The translations under genes were made by a program, and so were the position numbers. A model generated the notes under the pieces. That model did not search any database, was not told the origin of the DNA, and saw only the letters and a list, made by a program, of their open reading frames with translations. Shown here in pieces: positions 54,733 to 63,195 of a DNA stretch of 64,000 bases (position 1 is the first letter of the stretch; every line of letters begins with the position of its first letter). The DNA comes from Leptospira limi (GTDB taxonomy: Bacteria; Spirochaetota; Leptospiria; Leptospirales; Leptospiraceae): the NCBI RefSeq assembly GCF_026151395.1, contig NZ_JAMQPV010000001.1, positions 434,001 through 498,000 on the forward strand, written 5' to 3'.

Positions 54733-55515
54733 TTATGGTTGGAACCAATCTTGGTTTCTTTTTTCCCATTCTGTCAGTTGCAAATGAATCACTTCATAAT
54801 TCTGTAAAAACAGTCTCCTTAAAAACAATTCATACTCTTTACAATTTTCAGAATGAGTTTGCTCCAAAGACTCACGGAGTTTGGAAGGTTTTTCTTGGAT
54901 ACAGTATTTTTGTAAATTGGAAGGATATCGATTTGCGTTTAACATGGGAGCAATGACGCTCGAGCCAGTACCGATATAAAATGGCATAGGTGCCCATATC
55001 GTTTCATAAGTAGATAAAAAAGAAATACGATGTAAATTTGTTTCCCCAGATGTCCAGACCAACTCCGCTTCTGTTTCCATTGTTCCATAGTAGACCATCG
55101 TAAGAGCTAATAAACTAATCCCAATACTTTTGAAAGGCCTTTGGCTTTCATTTCGAATGACAAGCGTTAAATTATCTATATTGGTTAATTCAAATCCGCG
55201 ATCCCATCGTGGAAGTTCGTTCGGATTATGTGGTTTTTTTTGCGGAAGTTGATGCAACTGGTTTGGATCAGGAGGAGGCAAAGGAACCGTTGTTAAATCT
55301 GCAACGTTCACTTGGTCATCAATGAGAATTGCAGGTGGAACAGGAAAAACCTCAGGAAATACTTTTGCAAGTATGGGATCCGTCGTTGTCCAACGAATGG
55401 ATATTGGTTTATTTTTCGAAAGTTTTGCTTCAGAACTGAGTTCTGGCATTGGAGTTTTGCACGTTACGTTCAAAACCAATAGAGTAAAAATATAAAATAC
55501 AAAATGTAACTTCAT
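54733..55515 (-). CDS. Lipoprotein of unknown function
   Basis: A 260-aa lipoprotein. The ATG at 55515 gives a signal ending in LLVLNVTCKTP, with Cys as the lipid site; the longer frame upstream would run through a terminator hairpin and is rejected. The mature region has a Pro-rich segment (PLPPPDPNQLHQLPQKKP) and a hydrophobic stretch SIGISLLALTMVYYG. The C-terminal half carries several Cys (KYCIQE, ENCKEY). No enzymatic motif is recognised. It precedes the PagL-like gene by 23 bases. Confidence 0.68.
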   Translation of the reverse strand: MKLHFVFYIFTLLVLNVTCKTPMPELSSEAKLSKNKPISIRWTTTDPILAKVFPEVFPVPPAILIDDQVNVADLTTVPLPPPDPNQLHQLPQKKPHNPNELPRWDRGFELTNIDNLTLVIRNESQRPFKSIGISLLALTMVYYGTMETEAELVWTSGETNLHRISFLSTYETIWAPMPFYIGTGSSVIAPMLNANRYPSNLQKYCIQEKPSKLRESLEQTHSENCKEYELFLRRLFLQNYEVIHLQLTEWEKRNQDWFQP

Positions 55516-55602
55516 ATAACAGAAATAAGATTCTGGTAATACGTTAGACTTCATTTCAAATAAGAGAAAGTTTTTTATCCATTTGGTTTTTGCGATAGGC
55601 AT

Positions 55603-55630
55603 AAAAAAAGCCTGAAAGTTCAGGCTTTTT
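55603..55630. terminator. Bidirectional intrinsic terminator
   Basis: AAAAAGCCTGAA and TTCAGGCTTTTT form a perfect 12-pair hairpin with a two-base loop. It gives U-runs in both directions and lies downstream of the acyl-CoA dehydrogenase and upstream of the lipoprotein gene. Confidence 0.9.
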
Positions 55631-55679
55631 AACAGTAGATGTCGTATGTTTTATGACATTTCGACAAATGTTTGAGTGG

Positions 55680-55714
55680 TTCTGTACCGAAGGGAAATTC
55701 CTTTCGGTACAGAA
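55680..55714. terminator. Strong hairpin just after the acyl-CoA dehydrogenase stop
   Basis: TTCTGTACCGAA (55680-55691) pairs with TTCGGTACAGAA (55703-55714), with a further five inner pairs including one G-U, giving about 17 pairs. The U-rich tail is on the plus strand, so for the minus-strand gene it may serve for 3' end stability while the hairpin at 55603 terminates. Confidence 0.6.
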
Positions 55715-55724
55715 GATTTTCTTT

Positions 55725-57401
55725 TTAAGAAGCGAGTGCTTGGTCAAGAAGGTCTTTCGCTACAACGCGAAGGGCCATTACTTCTTCCGCACCTTCAAAG
55801 ATTGAGAATACTCGAGCATCTACGAAATAACGTGATACTGGATATTCTTCTGCATAACCCATACCACCATGAATTTGCATTGCTTCACGAGTCACCCACT
55901 CAGCTATTTTGGATGCATACAATTTTACAAGTGTTGCTTCCATTTGGCCTTTGTGGTCATCGAGTAACGTTGCTACATAGTTTGTGTATTGGCGAGTTGC
56001 TTGGGTGATCATTGCCATCTTCGCAATTTTGAACTTAGTTAATGTATAATCGTAAATTGGTTTTGCGAATACTTTACGTTCTTGGGAATAACGAAGTGCT
56101 GCTTCAAGAGCTGCTTGCATCACACCGTTGGCACGAGCTGCAGTTTGGATCCTTCCACCAGCAAATCCTTCCATTTGGAAGTAAAAACCTTTTCCACGAC
56201 CAGCATCACCACCAAGTAGGTTTTCTTTAGGAACAAAGTAGTCTTCAAAAGATACTTCGTAAGAGTGCATTCCACGGTAACCAATCGTTCCGATTGCTTT
56301 TCCTTGGATGGACCCACCACCTTCTTGTTTGTAGCTGAACTCATGTCCTTCAAAGGATGGTTTTTCAGCAAGAAGGATCGAAAGACCTCTGTGTTTGAGA
56401 CTAGGATCAGACTCTGTGCGGCAAAGGATGAGAAGTAAGTTTGCATACCCTGCAAATGTACACCAAGTTTTCACACCGTTGATGACAAATCCACCTTCTA
56501 CTTCTTTTGCTGTTACGGAAACTCCGGCAACATCTGAACCGTAGTTAGGTTCTGTTACCATGATCCCTGCAAATTTTTCACCAGATGCAAGAAGTGGTAA
56601 CCATTTGTTTTTTTGTTCTTCAGTTCCCCCTTTGAGGAGAGCTTTCGACATGATTTCTGGACGAGTGATGAGGGAACCTGCTGCTCCGAGTGAGCCTCTA
56701 GAGAGTTCTTCTGTTACCACTAACATAGAGATGTTGTCAGGGCGATCGTTTGGTTGGATTCCACCAAACTGTTCTGGAATACAAAGACCAAAACATCCCA
56801 TGTCGCGAAGGCCATTGATGATCTCTTGTGGGATCAAATCATCATGTCTATGAACATGTTCTGCGTGAGGAACAACTACGTTTTCAGCAAAGTCTTTGAA
56901 AATTCCACGGAAGTTTTCGTGGTCTTCCGAAAGTCCATAAGCACCAAAATGTCCAAGATCAACGATCTTATCTACGATGGCTTCGTAGTTTTCCATTTTC
57001 GATGCGGCTTCAACGAACGCATTGATTTCATCGGAAAACAATTTGGAAAATAATTCCTGGTATGTAAGTTCATATTCTGCAGGTCGAGCAGCCAATTCAG
57101 AACGTATGCTAGAAACAGTTTCCGCCACAAATGTGAGCGCCATTTTCTGTTCCAATTCACCAGTTCCTTTGGAAGCGTCCCAAGCATATACGATGAAGTT
57201 TTCAGCTACACGTTGTTGTGCTGTCATCCAAGCAAGTTGGTAAAACACATGTTGCGTTTTGTCCATTTTGCTAATGGAAACTTTACCGTTGTCGGAATTT
57301 TTCTGTGCGAGTCGTTTCGTAACTTCATTGAGGAGGGCGGCTTGGGCGTTCAATGCCTTCTCCGCCTGGGATTTTTCGAGTTTCACTGCCGTTGCGGTCA
57401 T
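55725..57401 (-). CDS. Acyl-CoA dehydrogenase
   Basis: A 558-aa FAD enzyme of the acyl-CoA dehydrogenase superfamily. The core runs from about residue 170: MGCFGLCIPEQFGG, MVTEPNYGSDVAG (flavin/substrate loop), VINGVKTWCTFAGYANL, and the C-terminal MQIHGGMGYAEEYPV with FEGAEEVMALRV, where the catalytic base region lies. The first 165 residues form an extra helical domain not present in short-chain enzymes (about 380 aa), so this is a long form seen in several spirochaetes. It may act in beta-oxidation. Two hairpins follow its stop. Confidence 0.92.
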   Translation of the reverse strand: MTATAVKLEKSQAEKALNAQAALLNEVTKRLAQKNSDNGKVSISKMDKTQHVFYQLAWMTAQQRVAENFIVYAWDASKGTGELEQKMALTFVAETVSSIRSELAARPAEYELTYQELFSKLFSDEINAFVEAASKMENYEAIVDKIVDLGHFGAYGLSEDHENFRGIFKDFAENVVVPHAEHVHRHDDLIPQEIINGLRDMGCFGLCIPEQFGGIQPNDRPDNISMLVVTEELSRGSLGAAGSLITRPEIMSKALLKGGTEEQKNKWLPLLASGEKFAGIMVTEPNYGSDVAGVSVTAKEVEGGFVINGVKTWCTFAGYANLLLILCRTESDPSLKHRGLSILLAEKPSFEGHEFSYKQEGGGSIQGKAIGTIGYRGMHSYEVSFEDYFVPKENLLGGDAGRGKGFYFQMEGFAGGRIQTAARANGVMQAALEAALRYSQERKVFAKPIYDYTLTKFKIAKMAMITQATRQYTNYVATLLDDHKGQMEATLVKLYASKIAEWVTREAMQIHGGMGYAEEYPVSRYFVDARVFSIFEGAEEVMALRVVAKDLLDQALAS

Positions 57402-57535
57402 GTGTTTAACGTTCCTGCGGGTGGTTTTCTTCCACTATACGGAAGGAAAGTACCCTGTCATTTTCATTTTTAGACTAGGTTTTGGGTTTGAGTTGGTGAA
57501 AACTGTCCCGAAGATAGATTTTAGGAAAGAAATAA

Positions 57536-58036
57536 TTGAAAATTATCGGAATTGATCCAGGGTCCCACCGAGTGGGATATGCCATCTTGTCCTTCCCTGA
57601 GGGACTACGCCGTAACCCGACGCTTTTGGGCTATGGGACAATTGAAGTGGCACCCAAAACCCCTTCTCCTGATAATTTACTGCAAATCCGAAGGGAACTC
57701 CAGGCCATTCTCACCGAACACAAACCGGAATGGGCAGCTGTGGAAGAACTGTTTTTCGTACAAAACACAACAACAGGAATGAAAGTTTCAGAATCTCGAG
57801 GTGTGATTTTACTCACCTTAGGCGAAAATCAAATTCCCATGGTGTCATTAACAGCCACTCAAATCAAAAAAGGAATTTCTGCCAAAGGGAACGCCACCAA
57901 AAAAGAAGTTAGGGCAGCGATCCAAATGATTTTAGGTTTTAAAGACCTAAAAGGCCACGACGACTCTTGGGACGCCATCGCTTGTGCCTTTGTAGGTCGT
58001 TCTTTAGTTGGAAGTACTCCGAGCCAAATTCATTGA
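57536..58036 (+). CDS. ruvC: Holliday junction resolvase RuvC
   Basis: Crossover-junction endonuclease of 166 aa. The acidic active site is visible: Asp in IIGIDPGSHRVGYA, Glu in WAAVEELFFVQN, and Asp pairs in GHDDSWDAIACAF. The resolvase loop LFFVQNTTTGMKVSESRG is typical. The start is a TTG preceded by AGGAAAG, and no earlier ATG fits. It is divergent from the acyl-CoA dehydrogenase and overlaps the end of the convergent SDR gene by 33 bases. Confidence 0.95.
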   Translation: MKIIGIDPGSHRVGYAILSFPEGLRRNPTLLGYGTIEVAPKTPSPDNLLQIRRELQAILTEHKPEWAAVEELFFVQNTTTGMKVSESRGVILLTLGENQIPMVSLTATQIKKGISAKGNATKKEVRAAIQMILGFKDLKGHDDSWDAIACAFVGRSLVGSTPSQIH

Positions 58037-58753
58037 TAAAAAGATTTCATTCTTTTGTTCACGACTTGCATTCGCTGTCACTGTTGAAAAACCAGTGGTG
58101 ATTTCTAAATCTCCCTTTTTTAGTCCCTCGATCACACTATCCGCATACTCATCCAAATTGAGTCCCGCCGTATGTGTGTTAGGGATTCCCAAATCGGTAT
58201 CAACCATCGGTGGAGAAACTTCAATGACTTCAATGGGATGGTTACGAAATTGAAATCGTAAGGTCAATGTGAAGGAATGTAATGCCGCTTTTGTGGCACT
58301 ATAAACTGGAGCATACGCCAAAGGTATATGGGATAAACCAGAAGTCGTATTTAAAATGACCGCATTCTTCTTTGCAAACAAGTGTTTAGCGAATAACATC
58401 GAAAGATGAATCGGTGCACCTAAATTTACATCAATTTCTTTTCCAAGAAGACTCCAAGGTTCTTGTTCATTTAATTTTGGATACCTTTGGATCCCTGCAT
58501 TATTAAATAAAACATTCAGTTCTGGAAAATCTTTCGTCGTTTCATAGAATAATCTTTCTCTTTCTTCCGGACGGGAAATATCGATACAATATGTGCCCCA
58601 ATTAGGGAAAGATCGTTTGATCTCTTCCATTTTTTTTTCGTTTGTTCCACAAACAAGAATTTGATTTCCAAGTTCAGAGAATCGTTTTGCGAGTGCGAAG
58701 CCTATCCCACTCGTTCCACCTGTTATTAAGATTGTATTTCCATTCAATTGCAT
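58004..58753 (-). CDS. Short-chain dehydrogenase/reductase
   Basis: A 249-aa SDR. It has the cofactor motif TGGTSGIG, a Gly-Thr-Asn after beta2 (VCGTNEKK), which leaves NADP as likely, NNAGIQR, the catalytic Ser in NTTSGLS and YSATKA. The length and order are classical. It resembles the DltE branch of the family. It lies divergent from a TetR regulator with palindromic repeats between, so it is probably the regulated target. Confidence 0.9.
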   Translation of the reverse strand: MQLNGNTILITGGTSGIGFALAKRFSELGNQILVCGTNEKKMEEIKRSFPNWGTYCIDISRPEERERLFYETTKDFPELNVLFNNAGIQRYPKLNEQEPWSLLGKEIDVNLGAPIHLSMLFAKHLFAKKNAVILNTTSGLSHIPLAYAPVYSATKAALHSFTLTLRFQFRNHPIEVIEVSPPMVDTDLGIPNTHTAGLNLDEYADSVIEGLKKGDLEITTGFSTVTANASREQKNEIFLSMNLARSTSN

Positions 58754-58770
58754 TGGTTCGTACCACCCCT

Positions 58771-58850
58771 ACTTACATTAATAATATTTTGTAAGTTACA
58801 AAAAGTCAAGTCCGTAAGTTTACAAACTGACATTTTTTTCGTTTTGTAAT
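58771..58850. promoter_or_regulatory. Probable TetR operator cluster between SDR and regulator
   Basis: TTTTGTAA-G-TTACAAAA (58787-58803) is a perfect palindrome. A related GTAAGTTTACAAAC copy lies at 58814-58827, a half-site ACTTAC at 58771, and TTTTGTAAT at 58842. The repeats sit between divergent start codons and are the natural binding sites for the adjacent TetR protein. Confidence 0.6.
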
Positions 58851-58890
58851 TTGAGATTGACCCTCCCGATTTTCTCCGGAAACTTTCCTT

Positions 58891-59481
58891 ATGCCAAGAA
58901 CCGGTTTAACAGCCACGGAAATCAAAGACAAGGCAGTGGAAATTGCGATCGACCAAATGCGTGCCAAAGGATTTGAAAAAGTTCGATTGGTGGATGTAGC
59001 CAAAGAAATGGGGATTAGCCATGCGGCTCTCTATTCCCATTTCCAAGACAAAACTGCACTTTTTGATGCTGTTTCGGAACGATGGCTAACAAAATTGGAT
59101 GAGAAACAAGATTTGCTTGTAACAGAAAAAAGGGACCCCATCCAAAAGATCCTGACATGGTTTCTTAATTTACACCGAATGAAATTGGAAAAAGTAAAAC
59201 TGGATCCTGAATTGTATAAAGCATTTGATATGGCAGCAGAAGAGTCAAAACCCTTCATTCAAACCCACTTGTCCAATATGCAAAACCAAATGGGTAAACT
59301 TGTGACAGAAGCCATAAACCAAAAAAAAATCAAAAAGAGAGATGTGAAGTTAGTCACTGACATTCTGATTTCTGCTGGAACAGCTTTTACCCACCCAAAA
59401 CTTGTTGCTCAACATTGCGAGGTAGATCGTGAAACTTTATTAGCGGATACGATAGAGGCAGTATTAAAAGGATTAGGTTAA
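58891..59481 (+). CDS. TetR family transcriptional regulator
   Basis: A 196-aa repressor-type protein. The N-terminal helix-turn-helix is canonical: KAVEIAIDQMRAKGFEKVRL, VDVAKEMGISHAALYSHFQDK, then TALFDAVSERWL. The C-terminal helical ligand domain is divergent, as usual; it contains HRMKLEKVKLDPELYKAFD. It is divergent from an SDR gene and close to palindromes, so it likely represses both itself and that gene in response to a small hydrophobic ligand (inference). Confidence 0.92.
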   Translation: MPRTGLTATEIKDKAVEIAIDQMRAKGFEKVRLVDVAKEMGISHAALYSHFQDKTALFDAVSERWLTKLDEKQDLLVTEKRDPIQKILTWFLNLHRMKLEKVKLDPELYKAFDMAAEESKPFIQTHLSNMQNQMGKLVTEAINQKKIKKRDVKLVTDILISAGTAFTHPKLVAQHCEVDRETLLADTIEAVLKGLG

Positions 59482-59513
59482 AACAAATTTAAATCATGAA
59501 ATCGATATGATCC

Positions 59514-59540
59514 GGTTTCCAAATTTAAACTTTGAAAACC
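59514..59540. terminator. Weak hairpin between convergent genes
   Basis: GGTTT-C-CAAA pairs with TTTG-A-AAACC around a seven-base loop with one mismatch. It lies between the TetR and DUF1697 ends and lacks a strong U-run. Confidence 0.3.
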
Positions 59541-59559
59541 AGAAACAAAAGTTTCGCAA

Positions 59560-60090
59560 TTACTTTCGTTCTCCAGCTAGAAACCTAGCAGTGTTTACAT
59601 TTCGGATTGTCATTGACTGGTACAATTTGTGACTAATTAGTTTGGCGAGTTGGCTTTTATTTACATTTTCTCTTTTGATATTCCAGACGATGGCACCTTT
59701 TACATATCGGATCTCTAAAAATTCTTTCTTAATAGGTAGTTCATCTATCAATCTTTTTGAATCAAATTCTGGAAACAAGTACGCAACATCCGTTCTTTGT
59801 GTTGGATCATTTAGCCAATCTTCTGGAATGGCCTTTGCGATTTTCTTCATTTCATTTTCCGTCTTAACGATGGTTGGGATTTCAAAATCAAAGGTATTTT
59901 GAAAACACTTTTGAATTTTCATTAAAACGGATTTGGTATCTAACTCTGATTCAAAAAGAATATTACCAGAGTTAATATAAGTCGAAACCTGAATGAAGCC
60001 TAAGGATTCAAAGAGGGTTCTTAATTGTTTCATATCAACTTTTCGATTCCCTCCTACATTGATTCCTCTAAATAGTGCGATGTATTTCAT
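59560..60090 (-). CDS. DUF1697 family protein
   Basis: A 176-aa protein of the DUF1697 family. It opens with YIALFRGINVGGNRKVDM and continues LRTLFESLGFIQVSTYINSGNILFES, the family's conserved N-terminal half. A ferredoxin-like fold is expected. ...DVAYLFPEF and VKGAIVWNIKREN follow. The family has no assigned function, so none is claimed. It is cytoplasmic, with no signal peptide. Confidence 0.9.
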   Translation of the reverse strand: MKYIALFRGINVGGNRKVDMKQLRTLFESLGFIQVSTYINSGNILFESELDTKSVLMKIQKCFQNTFDFEIPTIVKTENEMKKIAKAIPEDWLNDPTQRTDVAYLFPEFDSKRLIDELPIKKEFLEIRYVKGAIVWNIKRENVNKSQLAKLISHKLYQSMTIRNVNTARFLAGERK

Positions 60091-60141
60091 CCTGAATTAA
60101 AAGCCAATCTCTACTTTTGATCAAATTCCCAGATCATTTCG

Positions 60142-61182
60142 TTAAGGTTTTGGACAAACCAAAAGGAAATCTTCGAATACCTGTGAAATGAGTAGTTTGT
60201 CTTTATAAACAAGACCTGTACTTCCAGCAGAAATTTCCGCACCTTCGTTTGCATAAACCTCGGTTACTACTTTCGTTTCTGGGTTGATTTTAAACACACG
60301 AGTGGGAGCTAAATTGTTTCGGTTCATCACGTGCCGAATGAATTTGTAAGCGGACTCATGTGCTGCAACCCATAACATCCCCGAATCGTCTTCTAAAATA
60401 TTATCAGGCCCTGCACCAATTGGTATGGATTCTAAATACTTTAAACTAATTCTGCCATCCTCACGATTTACTTCATACAATCGAATCTGTTTTTCCGAAA
60501 ATACAGATCGATACAATAACTCTTGTTTGCCTTGTTTACGAATGTATATTCCATTTCCTAACATCACAGGAACTCCCAATGATTGAAAAGTTTTTCCATC
60601 ATAATAGGATACATCAGCTCGACCACTCCGAATGATCATATCCCAATACTTTCTAAAAGTTTGGCTTGTTCCATTGTCATTGGATGTAAAAATTTCACCT
60701 GATTCATTCATGAATAAATCATTTGGACTTGTAAGAGATGGATCACTTAATGTTTTTGTATGAGTCCATTTTCCTGCTTTTGAACGTTCGAATATTTCAA
60801 TTGTATGTGGGATATCTTCTTGGAGTGTGTGCGAAATCACGGCAAGTGTATCCACTCCTTTCACTTTCGCATAACTAATTCCATGTGGCCTAAAATTCTC
60901 TGGGTAATTCGTTTCTACTTTTTTGGCTAACAATTTCTGTTTGGGATCCGAGAATGAAATTTCGAACAAAGCACCTATATCTTTGAGTCCATTCCTCCTT
61001 TCATGAGAGGAAACAATTACGATTGAGGACTCTCGGATGATATCGAAGTCTTCTGGGCCTGGTGTACCTGAGATTCGTTCACAACCAACGATTGGTTTTT
61101 CTTGGATTTGGCCTCCACAATTGAAAAGGGAGACCAAAATGGAAAAAATGAGGAAAAAGAGCCGAAAAGGAGTCAAACGCAT
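60142..61182 (-). CDS. Paraoxonase/arylesterase-like six-bladed propeller lipoprotein
   Basis: A 346-aa lipoprotein (signal ending LVSLFNCGGQIQE). The propeller has FRPHGISYA, LTSPNDLFMNESGEIFTSND and GAGPDNILEDDSGMLWVAAH. The P-N-D and S-N-D calcium-binding residues match the PON1/SMP-30 superfamily. Likely a lactonase or arylesterase in the envelope. One or more Cys (VGCERI, LLVCPKP) could form the disulfide that closes the propeller, as in PON1 (inference). Confidence 0.83.
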   Translation of the reverse strand: MRLTPFRLFFLIFSILVSLFNCGGQIQEKPIVGCERISGTPGPEDFDIIRESSIVIVSSHERRNGLKDIGALFEISFSDPKQKLLAKKVETNYPENFRPHGISYAKVKGVDTLAVISHTLQEDIPHTIEIFERSKAGKWTHTKTLSDPSLTSPNDLFMNESGEIFTSNDNGTSQTFRKYWDMIIRSGRADVSYYDGKTFQSLGVPVMLGNGIYIRKQGKQELLYRSVFSEKQIRLYEVNREDGRISLKYLESIPIGAGPDNILEDDSGMLWVAAHESAYKFIRHVMNRNNLAPTRVFKINPETKVVTEVYANEGAEISAGSTGLVYKDKLLISQVFEDFLLVCPKP

Positions 61183-61281
61183 GAGAGTAGTTTACCGTAA
61201 GAATTCAGATTCCACTATCAATTTCTTTCTCGACATTATTGTGCAGTGCAAAATAATGGAATCCAGAAGGAGTCCCCTCCG

Positions 61282-61572
61282 ATGAGCAACGTGGAAAACA
61301 AACTACAAGATATCGTGAACGCTGGAATTGGTGCTGTTAAAACTTCCAAAGAAGTATGGGAGAAACTCGTTGTGGATCTTAACGAGAAAAAAAGCCAATT
61401 CGAAACCAACTTTCAAAAATTGAAAGAACAAGGGGAAAGTGACACAAGTGATAAAGCCCTAAAAGTGAAAATGGGAGTTGCTTGGGGAATTGTTCGATTC
61501 GAAGAACTCAAAGACAATGTTGTGAAGTATCTAGACAAGGTAAAAGAAACAAACGATCAAAAACCTTCTTAA
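61282..61572 (+). CDS. Small helical protein (phasin-like)
   Basis: A 96-aa cytoplasmic protein starting at ATG 61282, preceded by AGGAG. It is all helical and amphipathic: NKLQDIVNAGIGAVKTSKEVWEKL, then LKEQGESDTSDKALKVK and FEELKDNVVKYLDKVKE. It resembles short phasin or poly(hydroxyalkanoate)-granule-type proteins, but that is only a resemblance in character. It is followed by a strong terminator, suggesting high expression. Confidence 0.68.
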   Translation: MSNVENKLQDIVNAGIGAVKTSKEVWEKLVVDLNEKKSQFETNFQKLKEQGESDTSDKALKVKMGVAWGIVRFEELKDNVVKYLDKVKETNDQKPS

Positions 61573-61611
61573 GTTTTATTTTTTCATCTCACCATCCTGA
61601 ATTTTCTACCG

Positions 61612-61643
61612 GCAGGTTTGTGCTCAAACCTGCTGGGTTTTTT
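61612..61643 (+). terminator. Strong intrinsic terminator
   Basis: GCAGGTTTG (61612-61620) pairs exactly with CAAACCTGC (61625-61633) around TGCT, followed by TGGGTTTTTT. It follows the small helical protein gene. Confidence 0.88.
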
Positions 61644-61663
61644 GCACAAACACTAACCAAACA

Positions 61664-61735
61664 TCGGAGTGACCGGATTTGAACCGGCGACCCCTTGCCC
61701 CCCAGACAAGTGCGCTACCGCTGCGCTACACCCCG
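61664..61735 (-). tRNA. tRNA-Pro (GGG anticodon)
   Basis: The 72-base cloverleaf begins with CGGGGTG and closes with CACTCCG plus discriminator A (one G-U pair in the acceptor). The D arm is GCGC...GCGC, and the anticodon arm is CTTGT-CTGGGGG-GCAAG, giving anticodon GGG. The T arm is GCCGG-TTCAAAT-CCGGT. CCA is not encoded. The C1:G72-type acceptor start is characteristic of tRNA-Pro. Confidence 0.95.
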
Positions 61736-61799
61736 TGTTATGAAATCCAAAAACCTGAACAGATCCTCTTGGTCAAGCCTTACAAACGGAAGACTTAAC

Positions 61800-62294
61800 T
61801 TAGGATTCCGTACCTAAATTATCAGGAGAAATCGCCCAAATGATTTGGCCATGGTTAAATTTTTCTCGCGCAACATTGATGGCAATTGTGGATCCAGGTT
61901 GGAAAACTAAATTTTCTGCTACACTAGAATTCCCTAATAATTTGGCTGCGAAGTAAGTGATATCTGGATTATGACCAACTAACAAAACAGTGTCGGAATT
62001 ACTAAAATTCACCAAACAAGATATAATGTCGGTGCAACCTCTACCGGCTGCTAAATCGTCAGATGCGACCATTTCTCCATTGTATTTTAATTCTTCGGAA
62101 AGAATTTCAGCAGTGTGTTTGGTTCTGGTATATGGACTATAATAGACTTGTTTGACGGATAAAGATGAGTTTTTAATAAATTTACCGATTTTGTGAATGT
62201 CACTTCTTCCTTTATCGGTTAGTTCTCGTTGTGAATCGGAAATGGTAGGGGTGGAGTTTTCTGCCTCACCGTGACGAACCAAAATGATCTTCAT
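61800..62294 (-). CDS. SixA-like histidine phosphatase
   Basis: A 164-aa phosphoglycerate-mutase-fold phosphatase. The phospho-histidine motif is LVRHGEAEN, with YSPYTRTKHTAEIL (second Arg), and VLLVGHNPDI (second His). The size and the S-P-x-x-R-T-x-x-T-A element match SixA, which dephosphorylates histidines on phosphotransfer proteins such as NPr or hybrid-kinase HPt domains. ATG 62294 is preceded by AGGAG at good distance; an upstream in-frame codon adds 16 residues and is rejected. Confidence 0.88.
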   Translation of the reverse strand: MKIILVRHGEAENSTPTISDSQRELTDKGRSDIHKIGKFIKNSSLSVKQVYYSPYTRTKHTAEILSEELKYNGEMVASDDLAAGRGCTDIISCLVNFSNSDTVLLVGHNPDITYFAAKLLGNSSVAENLVFQPGSTIAINVAREKFNHGQIIWAISPDNLGTES

Positions 62295-62366
62295 ACTATC
62301 TCCTAATCCCAAGATTGAAACTAAGGATTTCCCAAGAAACAAAAAATTAAGGATTTTCTTGCGAAA

Positions 62367-62885
62367 ATGGATGAAAGAGACATTCTAACATTTATGACAA
62401 ACAAACCCTACCGAAAAAATGTAGGAATGGTAGTATTTAACTCTTTGGGAAAAGTAATTGTGGGAGAACGGATTCAATTTCCTGGATCTTGGCAATTTCC
62501 TCAAGGAGGAATCGATGAAGAAGAAGATTATTTAGATGCCGCAAAACGAGAATTATATGAAGAGCTTGGAATCAAAAAAGCTATTTATGTAACTGAATAC
62601 CCTGATTGGATTCCATATGATTTTCCAAACTCTTTAGGACTCAATTCTCATTTACAAAAGTTTCGTGGTCAATTACAACGATGGATTTTGTTTTATTGGG
62701 ATGGGGAATTAGAAGAATGTGATTTGGTTCACCATGAACAAGAGTTTTTGACCGTAATCCATATGGAAATCGAGGACACAATCCGAGCTGTTGTTGATTT
62801 TAAACGCCCTGTTTATGAAAAGTTTGTTCCTCTTTTTAAATCGGCGATTCAAAATTACATTGCAGAGAATGTTAAATCAAAGTAA
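62367..62885 (+). CDS. rppH: RNA pyrophosphohydrolase (Nudix)
   Basis: A 172-aa Nudix enzyme that removes pyrophosphate from the 5' end of transcripts. The signature WQFPQGGIDEEEDYLDAAKRELYEELG holds an exact Nudix box, and PYRKNVGMVVFN before it is the RppH N-terminus. The C-terminal FRGQLQRWILFYWDG matches the family's RNA-binding strand. An alternative start is the ATG at 62394. It is followed by acyP and an aldo/keto reductase gene in the same direction. Confidence 0.92.
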   Translation: MDERDILTFMTNKPYRKNVGMVVFNSLGKVIVGERIQFPGSWQFPQGGIDEEEDYLDAAKRELYEELGIKKAIYVTEYPDWIPYDFPNSLGLNSHLQKFRGQLQRWILFYWDGELEECDLVHHEQEFLTVIHMEIEDTIRAVVDFKRPVYEKFVPLFKSAIQNYIAENVKSK

Positions 62886-62906
62886 GGTAATTGTAGGAGA
62901 CAATCT

Positions 62907-63194
62907 TTGGGAAAATCAGAAGAAGCAAGAGCAAGAATTTTAATACGGGGAACCGTACAGGGTGTTGGATTTCGTTATTATATCCTACAAAAAGCCCAAG
63001 AAATGAGACTCAAAGGTTATACTCAAAACTTACCAAATGGGGAAGTGGAAGCAGTTGTAGAAGGTGATAAACTTTTTATCGAAGATTTATACAGAGCAAT
63101 GCAACGAGGACCTACAAAAGCAAAGGTAAAGGATCATGTCATTGAATGGAGTGATCCCAAAAATCAATTTAAAACTTTTTTAATTAAGAAATAA
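62907..63194 (+). CDS. acyP: Acylphosphatase
   Basis: A 95-aa acylphosphatase that hydrolyses acyl phosphates. The catalytic Arg lies in [11 protein letters not shown], and the Asn in [15 protein letters not shown] (QNLPNG). The family's ferredoxin-like order is complete. The TTG start is supported by AGGAG eight bases upstream; no ATG is nearby. It ends just before the aldo/keto reductase ATG. Confidence 0.94.
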   Translation: MGKSEEARARILIRGTVQGVGFRYYILQKAQEMRLKGYTQNLPNGEVEAVVEGDKLFIEDLYRAMQRGPTKAKVKDHVIEWSDPKNQFKTFLIKK

Positions 63195-63195
63195 C

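Noticed and set aside
55516..55602. N-terminal extension of the lipoprotein gene to 55602
   Set aside because: The extra 29 residues would precede and destroy the signal peptide, and the region lies directly beside the terminator; the ATG at 55515 gives a proper lipobox.
55676..56008. 110-codon plus-strand open frame
   Set aside because: Antisense to the acyl-CoA dehydrogenase C-terminus and crossing its terminator hairpin.
61736..61799. Further tRNA or small RNA next to tRNA-Pro
   Set aside because: No second cloverleaf can be folded from the sequence up to the phosphatase gene.
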